The notes under the pieces: generated by a model | What the model saw: the letters and a program-made list of their open reading frames with translations, nothing else | What the model was told of the DNA's origin: nothing | The model's database searches: none | Origin: Streptomyces sp. col6 | GTDB lineage: Bacteria; Actinomycetota; Actinomycetes; Streptomycetales; Streptomycetaceae | Assembly: GCF_008042035.1 (NCBI RefSeq) | Contig: NZ_RDBL01000009.1 | Coordinates: 351,400 to 415,399 of the forward strand | Reading direction: 5' to 3' | Length of the DNA stretch: 64,000 nucleotides | Program-made: the position numbers and the translations under genes | Shown here: positions 29,401-39,444 of the stretch, one piece after another | Layout of the letters: every line of letters starts with the position of its first letter | Position numbering within the stretch: the first letter of the stretch is position 1

Positions 29401-32400
29401 CCCGTCCTCGGCGTACCGCCCGGTCACGTGGGAAACCAGCGGGAGCGTGGGCGGCCGGAAGGTGAGGGTGTCCAGCACCGCGCGGAATTCCGCGAGCATG
29501 GGCTCCATCAGCGGCGAGTGGAACGCGTGGCTGACGTCGAGCCAGGTGGTCCTGCGCCCCGCCGCGGCGAACGCCTCGGCGGCCCGGACGACGGCCTCCC
29601 GTGTGCCCGAGAGCACCACGGAGTCCGGCCCGTTCACGGCTGCGACGGCGATGTCCGGTGCTCCGGCCGGGATGAGGGCCGTCACCTGCCGCTCGTCGGC
29701 TTCCACCGCGAGCATCGCACCGCCGGAGGGCAGTGCCTGCATCAGCCGGCCACGGGCGGCGACCAGAGCGCAGGCGTCCGCCACATCCAGCACACCGGCG
29801 ACGTGCGCCGCCGTCACCTCGCCGATGGAGTGCCCCGCCACCACGTCCGGCCGGACGCCCCAGCTCTCCACCAGCCGGTACAGCCCGACCTCGTACGCGA
29901 ACAGCGCGGCCTGCGTGTAAACAGTCCGGCCGAGCAGACCCGCGCCGGGCGACCCCTCGGGGGCGTACATCACTTCCTTGAGGGGGCGATAGCCGTACGG
30001 TGCCAGCGTACGGTCCAGCGCTCCGCAGACTTCATCGAGTGCCCGCGCGAACTCCGGGTAGCGGGACGCCAGTTCGCGGCCCATCGTGGCCCGCTGGCTG
30101 CCCTGCCCGGTGAACAGCACGGCGAGTCGGGCACTCGTACGGGACCGCCCGCGCAGCACGCCCGGGGCGAGGTGCCCCGCGGCCACGGCTGCCAGTCCGG
30201 CTCGTAACGCGTCATCATCCGCACCGACCACGACGGCGCGTTCGCCGAACGACGGGGTACCGGCGAGGGAGTGGGCGAGATCGGCCGGCGCCTCGGTCCC
30301 GATCAGCGGGAGGAGCTGCCGGGCCCGCGCACCCAGTGCCTCGGGGTCGTGCGCGCTGAGGAGAAGCGGTACGAGGGCCGCAGCGGGAGGCGCGGGGGGA
30401 GGAAGGACAGAGGGTTCGGCCTGTTCGAGCACCACATGGGCGTTCGTCCCGCTGATGCCGAACGACGACACGCCGGCCCGCCTCGGCCGGTTGCTCTCGG
30501 GCCAGGGCACCGCGCCCGAAGCCACCACCTCCACGCCGCCGGCCGCACGTCGGACGTGCGGCGACACCGGATCGGCGTGCAGTGAACCGGGGACCACCCC
30601 GGCGTTCAGGGCGAGCACCGTCTTCACCAGACCCGCCACGCCCGCCGCCGCCTGGGCGTGACCGATGTTCGACTTCAAGGAGCCGAGCAGCAGTGGTGCG
30701 GCGCTTCGCCCGCGGCCGTATGTCTCGGCCAGGGCCCGCACCTCGATCGGGTCGCCCAGTGCGGTGCCGGTGCCGTGGCCCTCCACCACGTCGACGTCCG
30801 AGGGAGACAGGCCGGCGTCGGCGAGGGCGGCCCGGATCACCCGCTGCTGTGCCAGGCCGTTGGGTGCGGTCAGGCCGTTGCTGGCGCCGTCCTGATTGAC
30901 GGCGGTCCCCCGCACCACGGCCAGCACCCGGTGGCCGTGCTCCCGGGCCCTCGACATCCGTTCGACGACGACGACCCCGACGCCCTCGGCCCATCCCGTG
31001 CCGTCCGCGCCTTCGCCGTACGACCTGCACCGGCCGTCCCCGGACAGCCCGCCCTGGCGGCTGAACTCAACGAACGTGAAAGGCGAGGAGAGCACGGTGG
31101 CACCGCCGGCCAGGGCGACGTCGCACTCCCCGCCGCGCACCGAACGCACGGCGAGATGGAGCGCCACCAGGGACGAGGAGCACGCCGTGTCCACGGTGAT
31201 GGCGGGCCCCTCGAAGCCGAACCGGTACGCGACCCGGCCGGAGGCGACACTGCCCGCGCCGCCGGTCATGCGGTGGCCGCGCACCGTCGGCGGCACGCTC
31301 TCGTAGGCGGCCGCGTAGTCGTGGTACATCAGGCCGGTGAAGACGCCGGTCCGGCTCCCCCGCATCCCGCCGATGTCACAACCGGCCCGCTCCAGCGCCT
31401 CCCACGACACCTCCAGCAGCAAGCGCTGCTGCGGGTCCATCGCCAGCGCCTCGCGCCGCGACACCCCGAAGAACCCCGCGTCGAACCCGGCGACATCGTC
31501 CAGGAAACCGCCGCGCAGGGTCCGGGAGCCGCCTGGCCCCTCCGCGTCGGCGAGCGCGGCGAGGTCCCAGCCCCGGTCGTCGGGGAACGGCGAGATCGCG
31601 TCGACGCCGTCGGACACCAGCCGCCACAGGTCATCCGGTGAGGCAATGCCCCCGGGCAGCCGGCAGGCCATCCCCACGATGACCACCGGGTCGTCGTCGG
31701 CGGAGTCGTTTCGTGCTGCCGGGGCGGGTTCCTCGTCGATGCGTGCGCACAGGTGGTCGATGACGGCGGCCGGAGTGGGGTGGTCGAACACAAGGCCGGC
31801 CGGGAGGGGCCGACCAGTGCGCCGGGCTATCCGGTTGCGCAGTTCGACCGCGCCCAGCGAGTCCAGGCCCAGGTCCTGGAACGTGGCGTCGGTGTCCAGA
31901 TCTGCGGCGGACGACAGCGCGAGGACTCCGGCCAGCTCCGTCAGCACCAGAGCTGCGGTCTGTGGGGCGGTGAGCGCCGGGACTGCGGTGTTCTTGTGCA
32001 CCGGCGACGTCACCGTGTCTCCCGTCGGCACCGCCTCGTCGCCGATCCAGTGCCGCTCGCGCTGGAACGCGTACGTGGGCAGCACGGTCCGCTCCTCCGC
32101 GCGCACCCCCAGGTCCGCGAAGACCATCGGCCAGTCGACCGAGGCCCCACGGGCGTGGAGCGCAATCAGGGCGGTGAGCAGTGTGTCCGTCTGCGGCCGG
32201 CCCGCTCGGCCCGCGCACGCGAAAAGCGCGGCGTCGTCGCTCTCCCGGACGGCGCCGGTCAGCACCGCGTCCGGGCCGACTTCCAGAAAGCGGGTGACGC
32301 CCCGGGCCCTCGCGGTGCGGACGGCGTCGACGAAGCGCACAGTGCCCCGAGCCTGCCGGACCCAGTAGTCGTGCGTGCGGATCTCCTCGGACTCGATCAC

Positions 32401-34632
32401 CTCACCGGTCAGCGTCGACACGACCGGTACCTGTGGCGGGTGGTGCGTGAGGGAATCGGCGACGGCGCGGAATTCGTCAAGCATCGGATCCAGGTGCGCC
32501 GAGTGGAAGGCGTGCCCGGTCCGCAGCCGGTGAGTGCGCCGCCCGGCGGTCTCCCAGGTACGCGCGATCTCCAGCACGGCGTCACGGTCACCGGACAGCA
32601 CAGTGGCGGCCGGTCCATTGACGGCGGCGACGGACACGCCCTCGGGAAGCGGGCCCAGTTCGGCCTCGGCCGCCTCCACGGCCACCATCGCCCCCGTCGA
32701 CGGGAGCGCCTGCATCAGGTGGCCACGCGCGGCCACCAGCCTCGCGGCGTCCTCGGCCGACAGCACGCCGGCCACTCGCGCCGCCGCCAGCTCACCGATC
32801 GAGTGACCGATGAGGACATCCGGTCGGACGCCCCACCGTTCCAACGTCACGGTGAGCGCCACCTCGTACGCGAAGAGCGCGGGCTGCGTGTACTCCGTAC
32901 GGTCGAGCAGCGTCGCATCCGTGCCGTCGAGCACCTCTCGCAACGGCCGCGGGGCAAGCGGATCCAGGTGCGCGAGGACGGCGTCGAAGGCATCCGCGAA
33001 CGCCGGTACGGTGCGGCGCAGTTCGGCGCCCATGCCGAGGTACTGGCTGCCCTGTCCGGTGAAGAGGAACGCGCACGTCCCCTCGTCCACCGTGTCGGTG
33101 CCGGCCCGGCCGTCGGCCAGGTCCTGGAGGCCGCTGCGCAGAGAAAGGAGGTCATGGGCCAGGAAACCGGCGCGGTGCGCGAAGTGGGTGCGCGTGGCCG
33201 CCAGTGCGTACGCGACGGAGGCGGGCCGGGCGTCCGGTCGGGTGTCCAGGTGGCGGAGCAGCCGGGTCGCCTGGTTCCGGACGGCCTGTTCGGTGCGGCC
33301 CGAGAGCAGCACCGGGAACGACCCGGACACGCCGTCGGACCGAGCGGCCGACGCGGGAGGGCGCTCCACGCCCTCCCCCAGCACCAGGTGGCAGTTGGTT
33401 CCGCCCATGCCGAACGAACTGACGCCGGCGACCAGTTGGCCGCCCCTCGGTGCCAAGGGCCGGAGGGCTGTGTTCACGGTGAGCCGGGTGGCGGTGAGGT
33501 CGATGCCGGGGTGCGGGGTGCGGTAGTTGAGGCTCGGGGTGAGCGTCCGGTAATGCAGGCACAGCACGGCCTTCAGCAGACCGGCGATGCCCGCCGCGCC
33601 CTCCGCGTGACCGAGCACCGTCTTGACCGAGCCGACCGGCAGGGGCGCGTCCGCCGTGCGCACGCTTCCCAGAACCGCGCCGAGCGAGGCGGCTTCGACC
33701 GGGTCGCCCGTGGGGGTGCCCGTGCCGTGGAGCTCGACGAAGTCCACCTCGGAAGCCGCTACGCGGGCATGGGCGTAGGCGGCGTGGAGCAGCTCCGCCT
33801 GGGCGTCGGCGCTGGGTGACGTGAGCGTCGCACCGCCGCCGTCGTTGTTGAGCGCGCCGCCGCGGATGACCCCGAAAACGTTGTCACGGTCAGCGAGGGC
33901 CTGCCCCAGCGGCTTGAGCACCACCATGCCGCCGCCCTCACCGCGCACATATCCGGTGGCGCGTGCGTCGAAGGTGTAGGCGCGACCGTCCGGCGACAGC
34001 GCTCCGAAGCGGTCCGCGAGCAGGAACCCCGTGTCGGTCAGGTTCAGCTGCACCCCGCCGGCCAGTGCTGTGGTCGCAGCCCCCGACCACAGGCTCTCGC
34101 AGGCCTGCAGCACCGATACGAGCGACGACGACTGGCCCGTGTCGACGGTCGTACTCGGTCCACGGAGCCCGAGTACGTACGAGATCCGGTTGGCAAGCAT
34201 GGTCCGGTTGAGCCCCGTCAGAGTGGTGGCAGCGGCCTCGTCCGCGCCACGGCCCCGGGACAGCTCCGCGTAGTCGTCCGCCATCGCGCCGAGGAACACG
34301 CCGGTTCGGCTGTGGCGCAGCCTGCCCGGCACGATGCCGGCGTGTTCGAGTGCCTCCCAGGCGAGCTCGATCGCCAGCCGCTGCTGCGGGTCCATGAGCG
34401 CGGCCTCCTGCGGCGGGATGCCGAAGAACGCGGGGTCGAACCGGTCCACCTCGTCCAGGAACCCGCCCACCCTGCCGGGCAGCCCCCGCCCGGCCGGTGC
34501 CCGGCCGACGGCGCTGCGGCCGGACCGGAGCAGTTCCCACAGCTCCTCGACCGTGGAGGCACCCGGCAGCCGGCAGGCCAAGCCGATCACAGCGATCGGT
34601 TCGGGTGCCCTGGGGTCGCTCGCCCTCGTCAT
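26431..34632 (-). CDS. Type I polyketide synthase, loading module and module 1
   Basis: 2733 aa. Loading module: KSQ about 10-425, with the active-site Cys replaced by Gln167 (VDTGQSSS) while His302 and His342 remain, so it decarboxylates malonyl-ACP instead of condensing. AT about 518-820 (Ser611, HAFH 707-710, malonyl); ACP Ser925. Starter: acetyl. Module 1: KS about 981-1405 (Cys1151, His1286), AT about 1500-1800 (Ser1602, HAFH 1702-1705), DH about 1872-2135 (HxxxGxxxxP from His1904; Asp2061), KR about 2326-2510 ([11 protein letters not shown] 2417-2419, B-type; Ser2460/2461, Tyr2474), ACP Ser2637. The C-terminus is acidic ([17 protein letters not shown]), a docking element for the next protein. 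There is no N-terminal docking helix, consistent with being first in the line. Confidence 0.97.
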   Translation of the reverse strand: MTRASDPRAPEPIAVIGLACRLPGASTVEELWELLRSGRSAVGRAPAGRGLPGRVGGFLDEVDRFDPAFFGIPPQEAALMDPQQRLAIELAWEALEHAGIVPGRLRHSRTGVFLGAMADDYAELSRGRGADEAAATTLTGLNRTMLANRISYVLGLRGPSTTVDTGQSSSLVSVLQACESLWSGAATTALAGGVQLNLTDTGFLLADRFGALSPDGRAYTFDARATGYVRGEGGGMVVLKPLGQALADRDNVFGVIRGGALNNDGGGATLTSPSADAQAELLHAAYAHARVAASEVDFVELHGTGTPTGDPVEAASLGAVLGSVRTADAPLPVGSVKTVLGHAEGAAGIAGLLKAVLCLHYRTLTPSLNYRTPHPGIDLTATRLTVNTALRPLAPRGGQLVAGVSSFGMGGTNCHLVLGEGVERPPASAARSDGVSGSFPVLLSGRTEQAVRNQATRLLRHLDTRPDARPASVAYALAATRTHFAHRAGFLAHDLLSLRSGLQDLADGRAGTDTVDEGTCAFLFTGQGSQYLGMGAELRRTVPAFADAFDAVLAHLDPLAPRPLREVLDGTDATLLDRTEYTQPALFAYEVALTVTLERWGVRPDVLIGHSIGELAAARVAGVLSAEDAARLVAARGHLMQALPSTGAMVAVEAAEAELGPLPEGVSVAAVNGPAATVLSGDRDAVLEIARTWETAGRRTHRLRTGHAFHSAHLDPMLDEFRAVADSLTHHPPQVPVVSTLTGEVIESEEIRTHDYWVRQARGTVRFVDAVRTARARGVTRFLEVGPDAVLTGAVRESDDAALFACAGRAGRPQTDTLLTALIALHARGASVDWPMVFADLGVRAEERTVLPTYAFQRERHWIGDEAVPTGDTVTSPVHKNTAVPALTAPQTAALVLTELAGVLALSSAADLDTDATFQDLGLDSLGAVELRNRIARRTGRPLPAGLVFDHPTPAAVIDHLCARIDEEPAPAARNDSADDDPVVIVGMACRLPGGIASPDDLWRLVSDGVDAISPFPDDRGWDLAALADAEGPGGSRTLRGGFLDDVAGFDAGFFGVSRREALAMDPQQRLLLEVSWEALERAGCDIGGMRGSRTGVFTGLMYHDYAAAYESVPPTVRGHRMTGGAGSVASGRVAYRFGFEGPAITVDTACSSSLVALHLAVRSVRGGECDVALAGGATVLSSPFTFVEFSRQGGLSGDGRCRSYGEGADGTGWAEGVGVVVVERMSRAREHGHRVLAVVRGTAVNQDGASNGLTAPNGLAQQRVIRAALADAGLSPSDVDVVEGHGTGTALGDPIEVRALAETYGRGRSAAPLLLGSLKSNIGHAQAAAGVAGLVKTVLALNAGVVPGSLHADPVSPHVRRAAGGVEVVASGAVPWPESNRPRRAGVSSFGISGTNAHVVLEQAEPSVLPPPAPPAAALVPLLLSAHDPEALGARARQLLPLIGTEAPADLAHSLAGTPSFGERAVVVGADDDALRAGLAAVAAGHLAPGVLRGRSRTSARLAVLFTGQGSQRATMGRELASRYPEFARALDEVCGALDRTLAPYGYRPLKEVMYAPEGSPGAGLLGRTVYTQAALFAYEVGLYRLVESWGVRPDVVAGHSIGEVTAAHVAGVLDVADACALVAARGRLMQALPSGGAMLAVEADERQVTALIPAGAPDIAVAAVNGPDSVVLSGTREAVVRAAEAFAAAGRRTTWLDVSHAFHSPLMEPMLAEFRAVLDTLTFRPPTLPLVSHVTGRYAEDGLMSSPDYWVGHVSAPVRFHDGVRTLMADAVTTTFEVGPAPVLTALAERVLADEPVRCVPAQQRNLPETAGLLAGLAGLHVSGVEVDWTAVLPEARRVPLPTYPFRHHRFWLDPRPTTTPASLGLRAPAHPLLGARVSVTGGTEVFTATLSTAAVPWLADHVVGGAVVVPGAALVELVLAAGADVGAGELAELVLAAPLFLTGREPVAVQIEVAAEDGAGQRAVTVLSREEDAEAWTRHASGTLVRANTAAQPAAGPVEDAVELSVDELYGGLTATGLVYGPAFRRVTALAAGRDTALAHIGFAEEIAGYLVHPVLLDAALHGAGAFGFFTGEEGPRLPFSWTGVRVHAPGTRVAAVRITRMREDTIRVELADGAGNPVVTVDGMTVRTIPSGGRSAERPLRVEWVPVDAQAGAPGRVVAIVEDPATELFPALPEALVRSGLTVTRLAALGTRDDLPDLAIVPWPTGPEDDMPTRVHSATRRALALLQDWLGRDRGTARLMLLTGDRSAPDVAAVCGLVRSAQRENPGRILLVETDGIPASLAALPALLTVDEPQSSLRDGRIRVPRLGPAGTGTATAWRPDGTVLVTGAGGALGGLIARHLVTAHGVRRLVLASRRGAAAPNADTLGAWLTEAGAEVVFAACDVADRGAVADLLAAVPADRPLTGVVHAAGVLDDGVTQALTPERLARVLRPKVDGAWHLHTLTAGLHLDHFVLFSSASGVFGAAGQANYAAANAFLDALAAQRAEAGLPATAMAWAPWREAGMAGSLTAGDLARLARLGMAALSNEQGLDLFDAALSAPDAAVVPLRIDRAALAERPRDLPSLLRTPVHVDAVPAAASGATAGPALAQRLPSLSLPEREQAVAALLRTELSTALGGGAVDTRRGFRDLGVDSLIALELRNRLIAATGLQLAATVVFDYPSPTSLAAHITEALARDTPAPEPEEEPVSGPPGTEWGDEEIDLDGLDLAELVRLAGAGRDVGTTSQETTA

Positions 34633-34687
34633 CGTGATCCTTCGGGAATGGTGCGGTCGTGGTCCTGGTCCCGTGCCTCGGAAGGCG

Positions 34688-36031
34688 TCAGCGCTCGTCG
34701 GGCTTCGTGTGCAGCACCGGGGTCAGCGCGTTACCGCCGAGGCGCTCCCGCAGCGCGGGGTCCGACACGCCGAGACCCGGCGCCGGGGCCATGCAGAGGA
34801 TGCCGATCTTGCCGACGTGTTCGTTCAGCTGGAGCTGCCGGCACGCGTCGGCGGCGTCGTCGAGCCCGTAGACCTCGGACATCACCGGTTTGACGCGGCC
34901 TTCCGCGATCAGCCGGGTGCACTCGACGGCTTCCTGCAGGTTGGCACCATGGCTGCCGATGATGGTCTTCAGCTTCATCCACAGGTAGCGGTTGTCGTAC
35001 GTGTGCTGGTAGCCGGAGCTGGAGCCGCAGGTGATGATCACTCCCCCACGCCGGGCGACGAACACCGAGACGCCGAAGGTGGCGCGGCCGGTGTGCTCGA
35101 ACACGATGTCCGGGTCGCGTCCCACCAGTTCCCGGATCTTCTTGCCGAGCCTCTTGCCGGCGCCGATCACCGCGTCCGGTGTGGCGTCGAAGGCGCCGTC
35201 GAGCCCGATCTCGTTGCGGTCGATGACGTGGTCGCAGCCCAGTTCCCGTACGGCTTCGGCCTTGCGGGCGGAGCTGACCACGCCGATAGGTATGCCGCCG
35301 CCGTTCTTCACCATCTGCACCGCATAGGCGCCGAGGCCACCCGCCGCGCCCCAGATCAGGACGACGTCCCCCTGCTTGAGCCGCGCGCCGTGCTTGCCGA
35401 CCAGCATGCGGTAGACCGTGGTGGCGCACAGGGTGTTCGACGCCGCCTCTTCCCACGTGAGGTGTGCGGGTTTGGGGATCAGCTGGCTGGCCCGTACGAC
35501 CGTGTACTCGGCCATGGAACCGAAGTTGGTCTCGAAGCCCCAGGCCCGCTGGTTCTCACCCATCATTCCGTCGTCGTGGGTACCGGCTTCCTGGTCGTCC
35601 ACCTGGGACGGGTGCATGACGACCTCGTCGCCGACCTTCCACCGGCGCACGCCGGAACCGACGCGCACGACGACACCGGAGCCGTCGGAGCCGATGACGT
35701 GGTGCGGCAGGTCGTGGCGCGCGGCCCAGCCGCCCTGCCGGGCGAACTGCTTGAGGAAATTGAACGTCGGAACGGGCGAGAACATCGCCGACCAGACGGA
35801 GTTGTAGTTGACCGCGCTCGCCATCACGGCGACGAGCACCTCGTCGGGCGCGATCTCAGGCATGGGCACCTGACCCACCACCAGGGATTTCCGCACATCC
35901 TTGTCGCTGACGCCACGGAACATGTCGATGTCCTCGGCCCGGAGATGAGCCGCCTTGTACGTGGTGGGCAGGGTGGCCCGCTCCAGCTCCTCGGGGCCGC
36001 CACCGCGGTGCAGAGCCTCGCTCAGTTCCAT
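34688..36031 (-). CDS. ccr: Crotonyl-CoA carboxylase/reductase
   Basis: 447 aa from the ATG at 36031 (GAGGAG about 14 nt upstream). Medium-chain dehydrogenase/reductase that converts crotonyl-CoA, NADPH and CO2 to ethylmalonyl-CoA. The NADPH-binding loop is LIWGAAGGLGAYAVQ (about 225-239). The CO2-pocket residues known from Kitasatospora CCR (Asn81, Phe170, Glu171, His365) are all present here as Asn77, Phe166, Glu167 and His361, with a constant offset of four. This supports true carboxylating activity rather than simple enoyl reduction. It is first gene of the operon, 55 nt before the loading PKS gene, and most likely supplies the ethylmalonyl extender for the terminal module. Confidence 0.95.
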   Translation of the reverse strand: MELSEALHRGGGPEELERATLPTTYKAAHLRAEDIDMFRGVSDKDVRKSLVVGQVPMPEIAPDEVLVAVMASAVNYNSVWSAMFSPVPTFNFLKQFARQGGWAARHDLPHHVIGSDGSGVVVRVGSGVRRWKVGDEVVMHPSQVDDQEAGTHDDGMMGENQRAWGFETNFGSMAEYTVVRASQLIPKPAHLTWEEAASNTLCATTVYRMLVGKHGARLKQGDVVLIWGAAGGLGAYAVQMVKNGGGIPIGVVSSARKAEAVRELGCDHVIDRNEIGLDGAFDATPDAVIGAGKRLGKKIRELVGRDPDIVFEHTGRATFGVSVFVARRGGVIITCGSSSGYQHTYDNRYLWMKLKTIIGSHGANLQEAVECTRLIAEGRVKPVMSEVYGLDDAADACRQLQLNEHVGKIGILCMAPAPGLGVSDPALRERLGGNALTPVLHTKPDER

Positions 36032-36392
36032 GCCATTTCTCTTTCTCCTCTTGGCGATCTCCCGGATCTTGCTTGCCAACGCGACTGGCCCAGGCTGCGG
36101 CCGCCGCATCGGGCGCTGGCGGAGCAGCGGTGGAGGCGGCGCACAAAGAGGCGGACGGGCGGCCTCGCTGGTGGGCGACCGTCGAAGAAGTCGCAGTGCC
36201 CTGGGCGGGGCCTCCAGGACGGTGGCCATCGGTGACAGAGATCGGGTTCTACCTGCGGCGGTTTCACCGGGTCACGGCCTCTCTCCGCAACCGCACCGGC
36301 TGCGAGATGGCTGGTGCGTCACGATGGCAGGCCGTCCGTCGGCCTCCGGTATGTTGCGGCGCGAACCCGGTTCTCTGCGGAGGGGGCGCGAC
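36032..36392. promoter_or_regulatory. Divergent region upstream of the polyketide operon and the APH-family gene
   Basis: 361 bp that must hold the promoter of the whole five-gene PKS operon (leftward) and that of the kinase gene (rightward). The stretch next to ccr is pyrimidine-rich on the plus strand, i.e. GAGGAG/GAAAGAG on the coding strand. A plus frame from 36073 gives a moderately protein-like stretch (RWWATVEEVAVPWAGPPGRW) but has no recognisable family. No clear operator palindrome was found. Confidence 0.45.
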
Positions 36393-37316
36393 GTGAACAC
36401 CTTGGAAGCCGGCGAGGTACCGCACCACCTGGCGGCGTCGTACGCCACCGGCTTCGGCCAGGAGGGGGCAGCCTGGATCGCCGGTCTGCCGGCCCTCGCA
36501 GCGAGCATGCTGGAACGCTGGGATCTTGAACGGGACGGCCCCGCACGTGCCGGAGAAGCCTCACTGGTACTGCCGGTGCTGCGACCCGATGGCACGCCGG
36601 CGGCCCTGAGACTCCAGATGCCCCGGCAGGAGACCACCGCCGCACTGATCGGCCTCCGCACCTGGAACGGCAACGGAACAGTGCGCCTACTCGATCACGA
36701 TCCCCTGAGCAGCAGCATGATCCTGGAGCGCCTCGACGGAGCCCGCACGCTGGCCTCGATCAACGATGACGACCTGGCGATGAGCACCCTCGCCGAACTT
36801 CACGCGCGGCTGGTCGCAGTTCCCGCTCCGCGGGGACTGCGCCATCTCGGCGACATCGCCTCCGAGATGCTGGATCAGGCCCCCCGGGCGATCACGAGGC
36901 TGGCCGACCCGACCGATCGCGCACTCCTGCGCGACTGGGCATCGGCGGTGGCCGAATTGGCCGGGGAGCCCGGGGACCGGATGCTGCACTGGGACCTGCA
37001 CTACGACAACGTTCTCGCCGCACAGCGCGAGCCCTGGATCGCCATCGATCCCGAGCCACTCGCCGGCGACCCGGGATTCGATCTGTGGCCCGCCCTGAAC
37101 AGCAGGTGGGGCGACGTCGTGGCGAAGGGCAGCATCCTGCGCATCGTGCGGCGTCGCTTCGACCTGCTCACCGATGTCCTCGGTCTGGACCGCGCACGCG
37201 CGACGGGCTGGACCCTCGGACGGCTGCTGCAGAACGCGCTCTGGGACATCGACGACGGTGAAACACGGATCGCTCCGTCCTCCGTCGTGATTGCGGACTC
37301 GCTGCTCACTCGGTAG
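36393..37316 (+). CDS. APH-family small-molecule kinase (streptomycin 6-kinase-like)
   Basis: 307 aa from the GTG at 36393, preceded by GGAGGGGG. Choline/aminoglycoside kinase fold: an N-lobe with LVLPVLRPDGTPAALRLQMP, a hinge LLDHDPLSSSMILERLDGAR, the catalytic loop MLHWDLHYDNVLAA (about residues 194-207; HxDxxxxN), and the metal-binding loop IDPEPLAGDPGFDLWP (the DFG-equivalent Asp). This arrangement is that of APH(6)-type kinases, which phosphorylate streptomycin-like aminoglycosides, but many homologues act on other substrates. Located next to the PKS operon, though the predicted polyketide has no aminosugar, so a cluster role is doubtful. It converges on the cupin gene with a shared terminator. 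Confidence 0.85.
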   Translation: MNTLEAGEVPHHLAASYATGFGQEGAAWIAGLPALAASMLERWDLERDGPARAGEASLVLPVLRPDGTPAALRLQMPRQETTAALIGLRTWNGNGTVRLLDHDPLSSSMILERLDGARTLASINDDDLAMSTLAELHARLVAVPAPRGLRHLGDIASEMLDQAPRAITRLADPTDRALLRDWASAVAELAGEPGDRMLHWDLHYDNVLAAQREPWIAIDPEPLAGDPGFDLWPALNSRWGDVVAKGSILRIVRRRFDLLTDVLGLDRARATGWTLGRLLQNALWDIDDGETRIAPSSVVIADSLLTR

Positions 37317-37522
37317 CTCCCGCCATCGGCGGGCCGGTGACGGTGACAGCAAAGCTGCCTCTGTCCGGATCGAGGGATGTCCTGTGGGTCGTTGATCGAG
37401 CCGCTGCCGCCGACCTGCCCCTGACAGTCGCCGGGGCCGACGCCGGTGCCGGACCTCGGCGCCTTGAGCGGTGGCAGAGGGCCGCTGGGCCCGGCGTCGC
37501 CAAGGCTTCGGGCGAAGTGCGT

Positions 37523-37552
37523 GGTGGCCCGGCAGCCCTCTGCCGGGCCACC
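37523..37552. terminator. Bidirectional terminator between kinase and cupin genes
   Basis: Perfect 13 bp inverted repeat GGTGGCCCGGCAG (37523-37535) / CTGCCGGGCCACC (37540-37552), loop CCCT, between two converging genes. Confidence 0.85.
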
Positions 37553-37558
37553 CGTCGG

Positions 37559-37954
37559 TCAGTGGGTGGCGGTGCGCTTTTCGAGGCGGGTGCCGTCGCG
37601 AAGGGTGATCGACATCAGGTCGCTGGGGGCGTCCAGCTCCAGGCGGTGCCAGCGGCCGCGGGGGACGACCACGGCGGCGCCGGCCTGCAACCGCACCATG
37701 TCCTCGGCCCCGTCGGGGGCCTCGGGGCGGAAGTAGAGGCGGATGCCGCCGGTCAGGCAGCACACCGCTTCCTCGGCCTCCGGGTGCATCTCCCAGTGGT
37801 CGGCGTGAACGTCGGCGTTGGTCTCGACGTGGAACGTGGCGATCTGCCAGGCGCCGGAGCTGCTGCTTGTCATCTGCCGTTCGACGGCACGGACATGGCC
37901 GTCGGGGTGGAACTGCAGAGCCGAGGCGAACAGGTCGACGGTGGTGGTTGTCAT
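37559..37954 (-). CDS. Cupin domain protein
   Basis: 131 aa from the ATG at 37954, overlapping the MFS stop codon (ATGA). Single beta-barrel cupin: motif 1 is VHADHWEMHPEAEEAVCCLT followed by GGIRLYF, and motif 2 is VVVPRGRWHRLELDAP. The metal ligands would be the His of HWEMHPEAEE, the glutamates and the His of RWH. Possible roles are a small dioxygenase/isomerase or a ligand-binding protein that protects against the compound exported by the partner transporter. It is translationally coupled to the transporter, so it belongs to the same TetR-controlled unit. Confidence 0.8.
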   Translation of the reverse strand: MTTTTVDLFASALQFHPDGHVRAVERQMTSSSSGAWQIATFHVETNADVHADHWEMHPEAEEAVCCLTGGIRLYFRPEAPDGAEDMVRLQAGAAVVVPRGRWHRLELDAPSDLMSITLRDGTRLEKRTATH

Positions 37955-39399
37955 GACGGTGTTCCTTCCAACTGGTTTTCGAAGGAGTCGGTGGATCGCG
38001 GGACCGGAGGGGCGGCTCGGCGGCGCGGCAGTACGCCGACGGCGACGACTGCCGCGAGTACGAAGACGGCGGCGGCGATGGCCAGGCCCAGGGCGTAGCC
38101 GTCGTTGAGGGCGGCGGGGCCGGTGGCCGTGCCGGTGCGGTGCGCGGCGATCGTGGCCAGGGCCGCCAGGCCGATGGAGCCGCCGAGTTGGCGCGAGCTG
38201 TTCATGAGGCCGGAGGCCATTCCGGCCTCCCCCGCGGCAACGCCGGTGGTCGCAGCGGCGGCGACCGGGGCCAGCACCAGTCCGGCTCCGACGCTGGTGA
38301 CGAGGGAGGGGCCGAGCACGTCGCCGACGAAGCTGCCGTCGGGGCTGATGAGGGCGAACCAGGCCAGGCCCGCTGCGGCCAGCAGGGCGCCGGGCACCAG
38401 GGACGCGCGGGGAGTACGTGTTGCGGTGATGCGGGTCGCGACGACGGTTCCCGCGATCAGGCCGAAGGAGAAGGGCAGGAAGGCGATACCGGTCGCCGCG
38501 GGACCCATGCCCAGGACCTGCTGCATGTACAGGGACACGAAGTAGAACGCCGTGAACTGCCCGGCCGCGGCCAGGAACACCAGAACGTTCGCCCCGGCGA
38601 CCCAGCGGCTGCGCAGGAGGCCGAGGCGCAGCAGCGGTGCGTCGGCCCTCGACTCCACGAGCACGAAGGCCGCCAGCAGCACGGCCGCGGTGGCGAGGGT
38701 CGCCCAGATGGACGGGGAGTCCCAGCCCAGGGTGTCGGTGCGGACGACTCCGAGCACGAGCAGCCCGACTCCGCCGGTCGCCAGGACGGCGCCCAGCGAG
38801 TCCAGCTTTTCGCGCCGGGCGGGTGCGGTTCCGGCAGGCACCCCTGCGGGGATGAGGGCGAGAGCCATCCCGACGATGGGCAGGTTGATCAGCATGACCC
38901 AGCGCCAGCCCGCGTACTCGGTGAGCAGCCCGCCTGCCAGCACACCCAGTGCGCCACCTGCGGCGTTCACCGCGCTCCACACGCCGAGCGCACGTACGCG
39001 CCGGGGGCCTTCGGGGAAGGTCGTGGTGAGCATCGCCAGCGCGGCCGGCGCGGCCGCGGCGGCGCCCACACCCTGCCCGGCGCGTGCGGCGATCAGTTGC
39101 CAGGGTGTCTGGGCCAGCCCGCCTGCCAGCGAGCACAGTCCGAAGACGGCCAGCCCGAGCGCGAACATCCGGCGTCGGCCGTACAGGTCGCAGGCACGGC
39201 CTCCCAGCAGCAGTAACCCGCCGAATGTCAGCGCGTACACGTGCACGACCCATGACAGACCGAGTGGCGCGAACCCCAGCATGCTGCGGATCGCGGGCAA
39301 CGCGACGTTGACGACCGACATGTCCAGGGCGACGACGAATTGGGCAATGGCTGCGGCGGCCAGCACCACGCCCGGCTTCTCCCGTGAGTTTTTGTACAT
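37951..39399 (-). CDS. MFS drug-efflux transporter (DHA2/EmrB type)
   Basis: 482 aa, about 14 hydrophobic helices. Family features are the motif LDMSVVNVALPAI in TM1 (DHA2 motif D1), RACDLYGRRRMFALG in the loop between TM2 and TM3 (motif A), and LIAARAGQGVGAAAAAPAAL (motif B with the conserved Arg). These inner-membrane antiporters use the proton gradient to export hydrophobic drugs. Start ATG at 39399 lies inside a 24 bp imperfect palindrome shared with the divergent TetR gene. It lies 1.5 kb beyond the PKS operon edge and could export its product, but this is only positional evidence. Confidence 0.92.
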   Translation of the reverse strand: MYKNSREKPGVVLAAAAIAQFVVALDMSVVNVALPAIRSMLGFAPLGLSWVVHVYALTFGGLLLLGGRACDLYGRRRMFALGLAVFGLCSLAGGLAQTPWQLIAARAGQGVGAAAAAPAALAMLTTTFPEGPRRVRALGVWSAVNAAGGALGVLAGGLLTEYAGWRWVMLINLPIVGMALALIPAGVPAGTAPARREKLDSLGAVLATGGVGLLVLGVVRTDTLGWDSPSIWATLATAAVLLAAFVLVESRADAPLLRLGLLRSRWVAGANVLVFLAAAGQFTAFYFVSLYMQQVLGMGPAATGIAFLPFSFGLIAGTVVATRITATRTPRASLVPGALLAAAGLAWFALISPDGSFVGDVLGPSLVTSVGAGLVLAPVAAAATTGVAAGEAGMASGLMNSSRQLGGSIGLAALATIAAHRTGTATGPAALNDGYALGLAIAAAVFVLAAVVAVGVLPRRRAAPPVPRSTDSFENQLEGTPS

Positions 39400-39410
39400 G
39401 TAAGAAAACT
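39387..39410. promoter_or_regulatory. Probable TetR operator overlapping the MFS start codon
   Basis: 24 bp imperfect palindrome: left arm AGTTTTTGTACA, right arm TGTAAGAAAACT, 10 of 12 positions symmetric, centred on TACATGTA. It is one of the most AT-rich spots in the region and sits between divergent TetR and MFS genes, covering the MFS initiation codon. Binding here would block transporter expression. Confidence 0.7.
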
Positions 39411-39444
39411 AGCTGCAGGGAGGGCCGTTGTCGACACCTGAGGG

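Noticed and set aside
36032..36229. Longer start for the CCR protein
   Set aside because: The extra 66 residues are Pro/Arg-rich and not part of the family; the ATG at 36031 gives the usual length and the CO2-binding residues keep a constant offset of four from the reference enzyme.
36073..36396. 107 aa plus frame between ccr and the kinase gene
   Set aside because: Some protein-like text but no family, and it overlaps the divergent promoter region and runs into the kinase start; kept only as a note.
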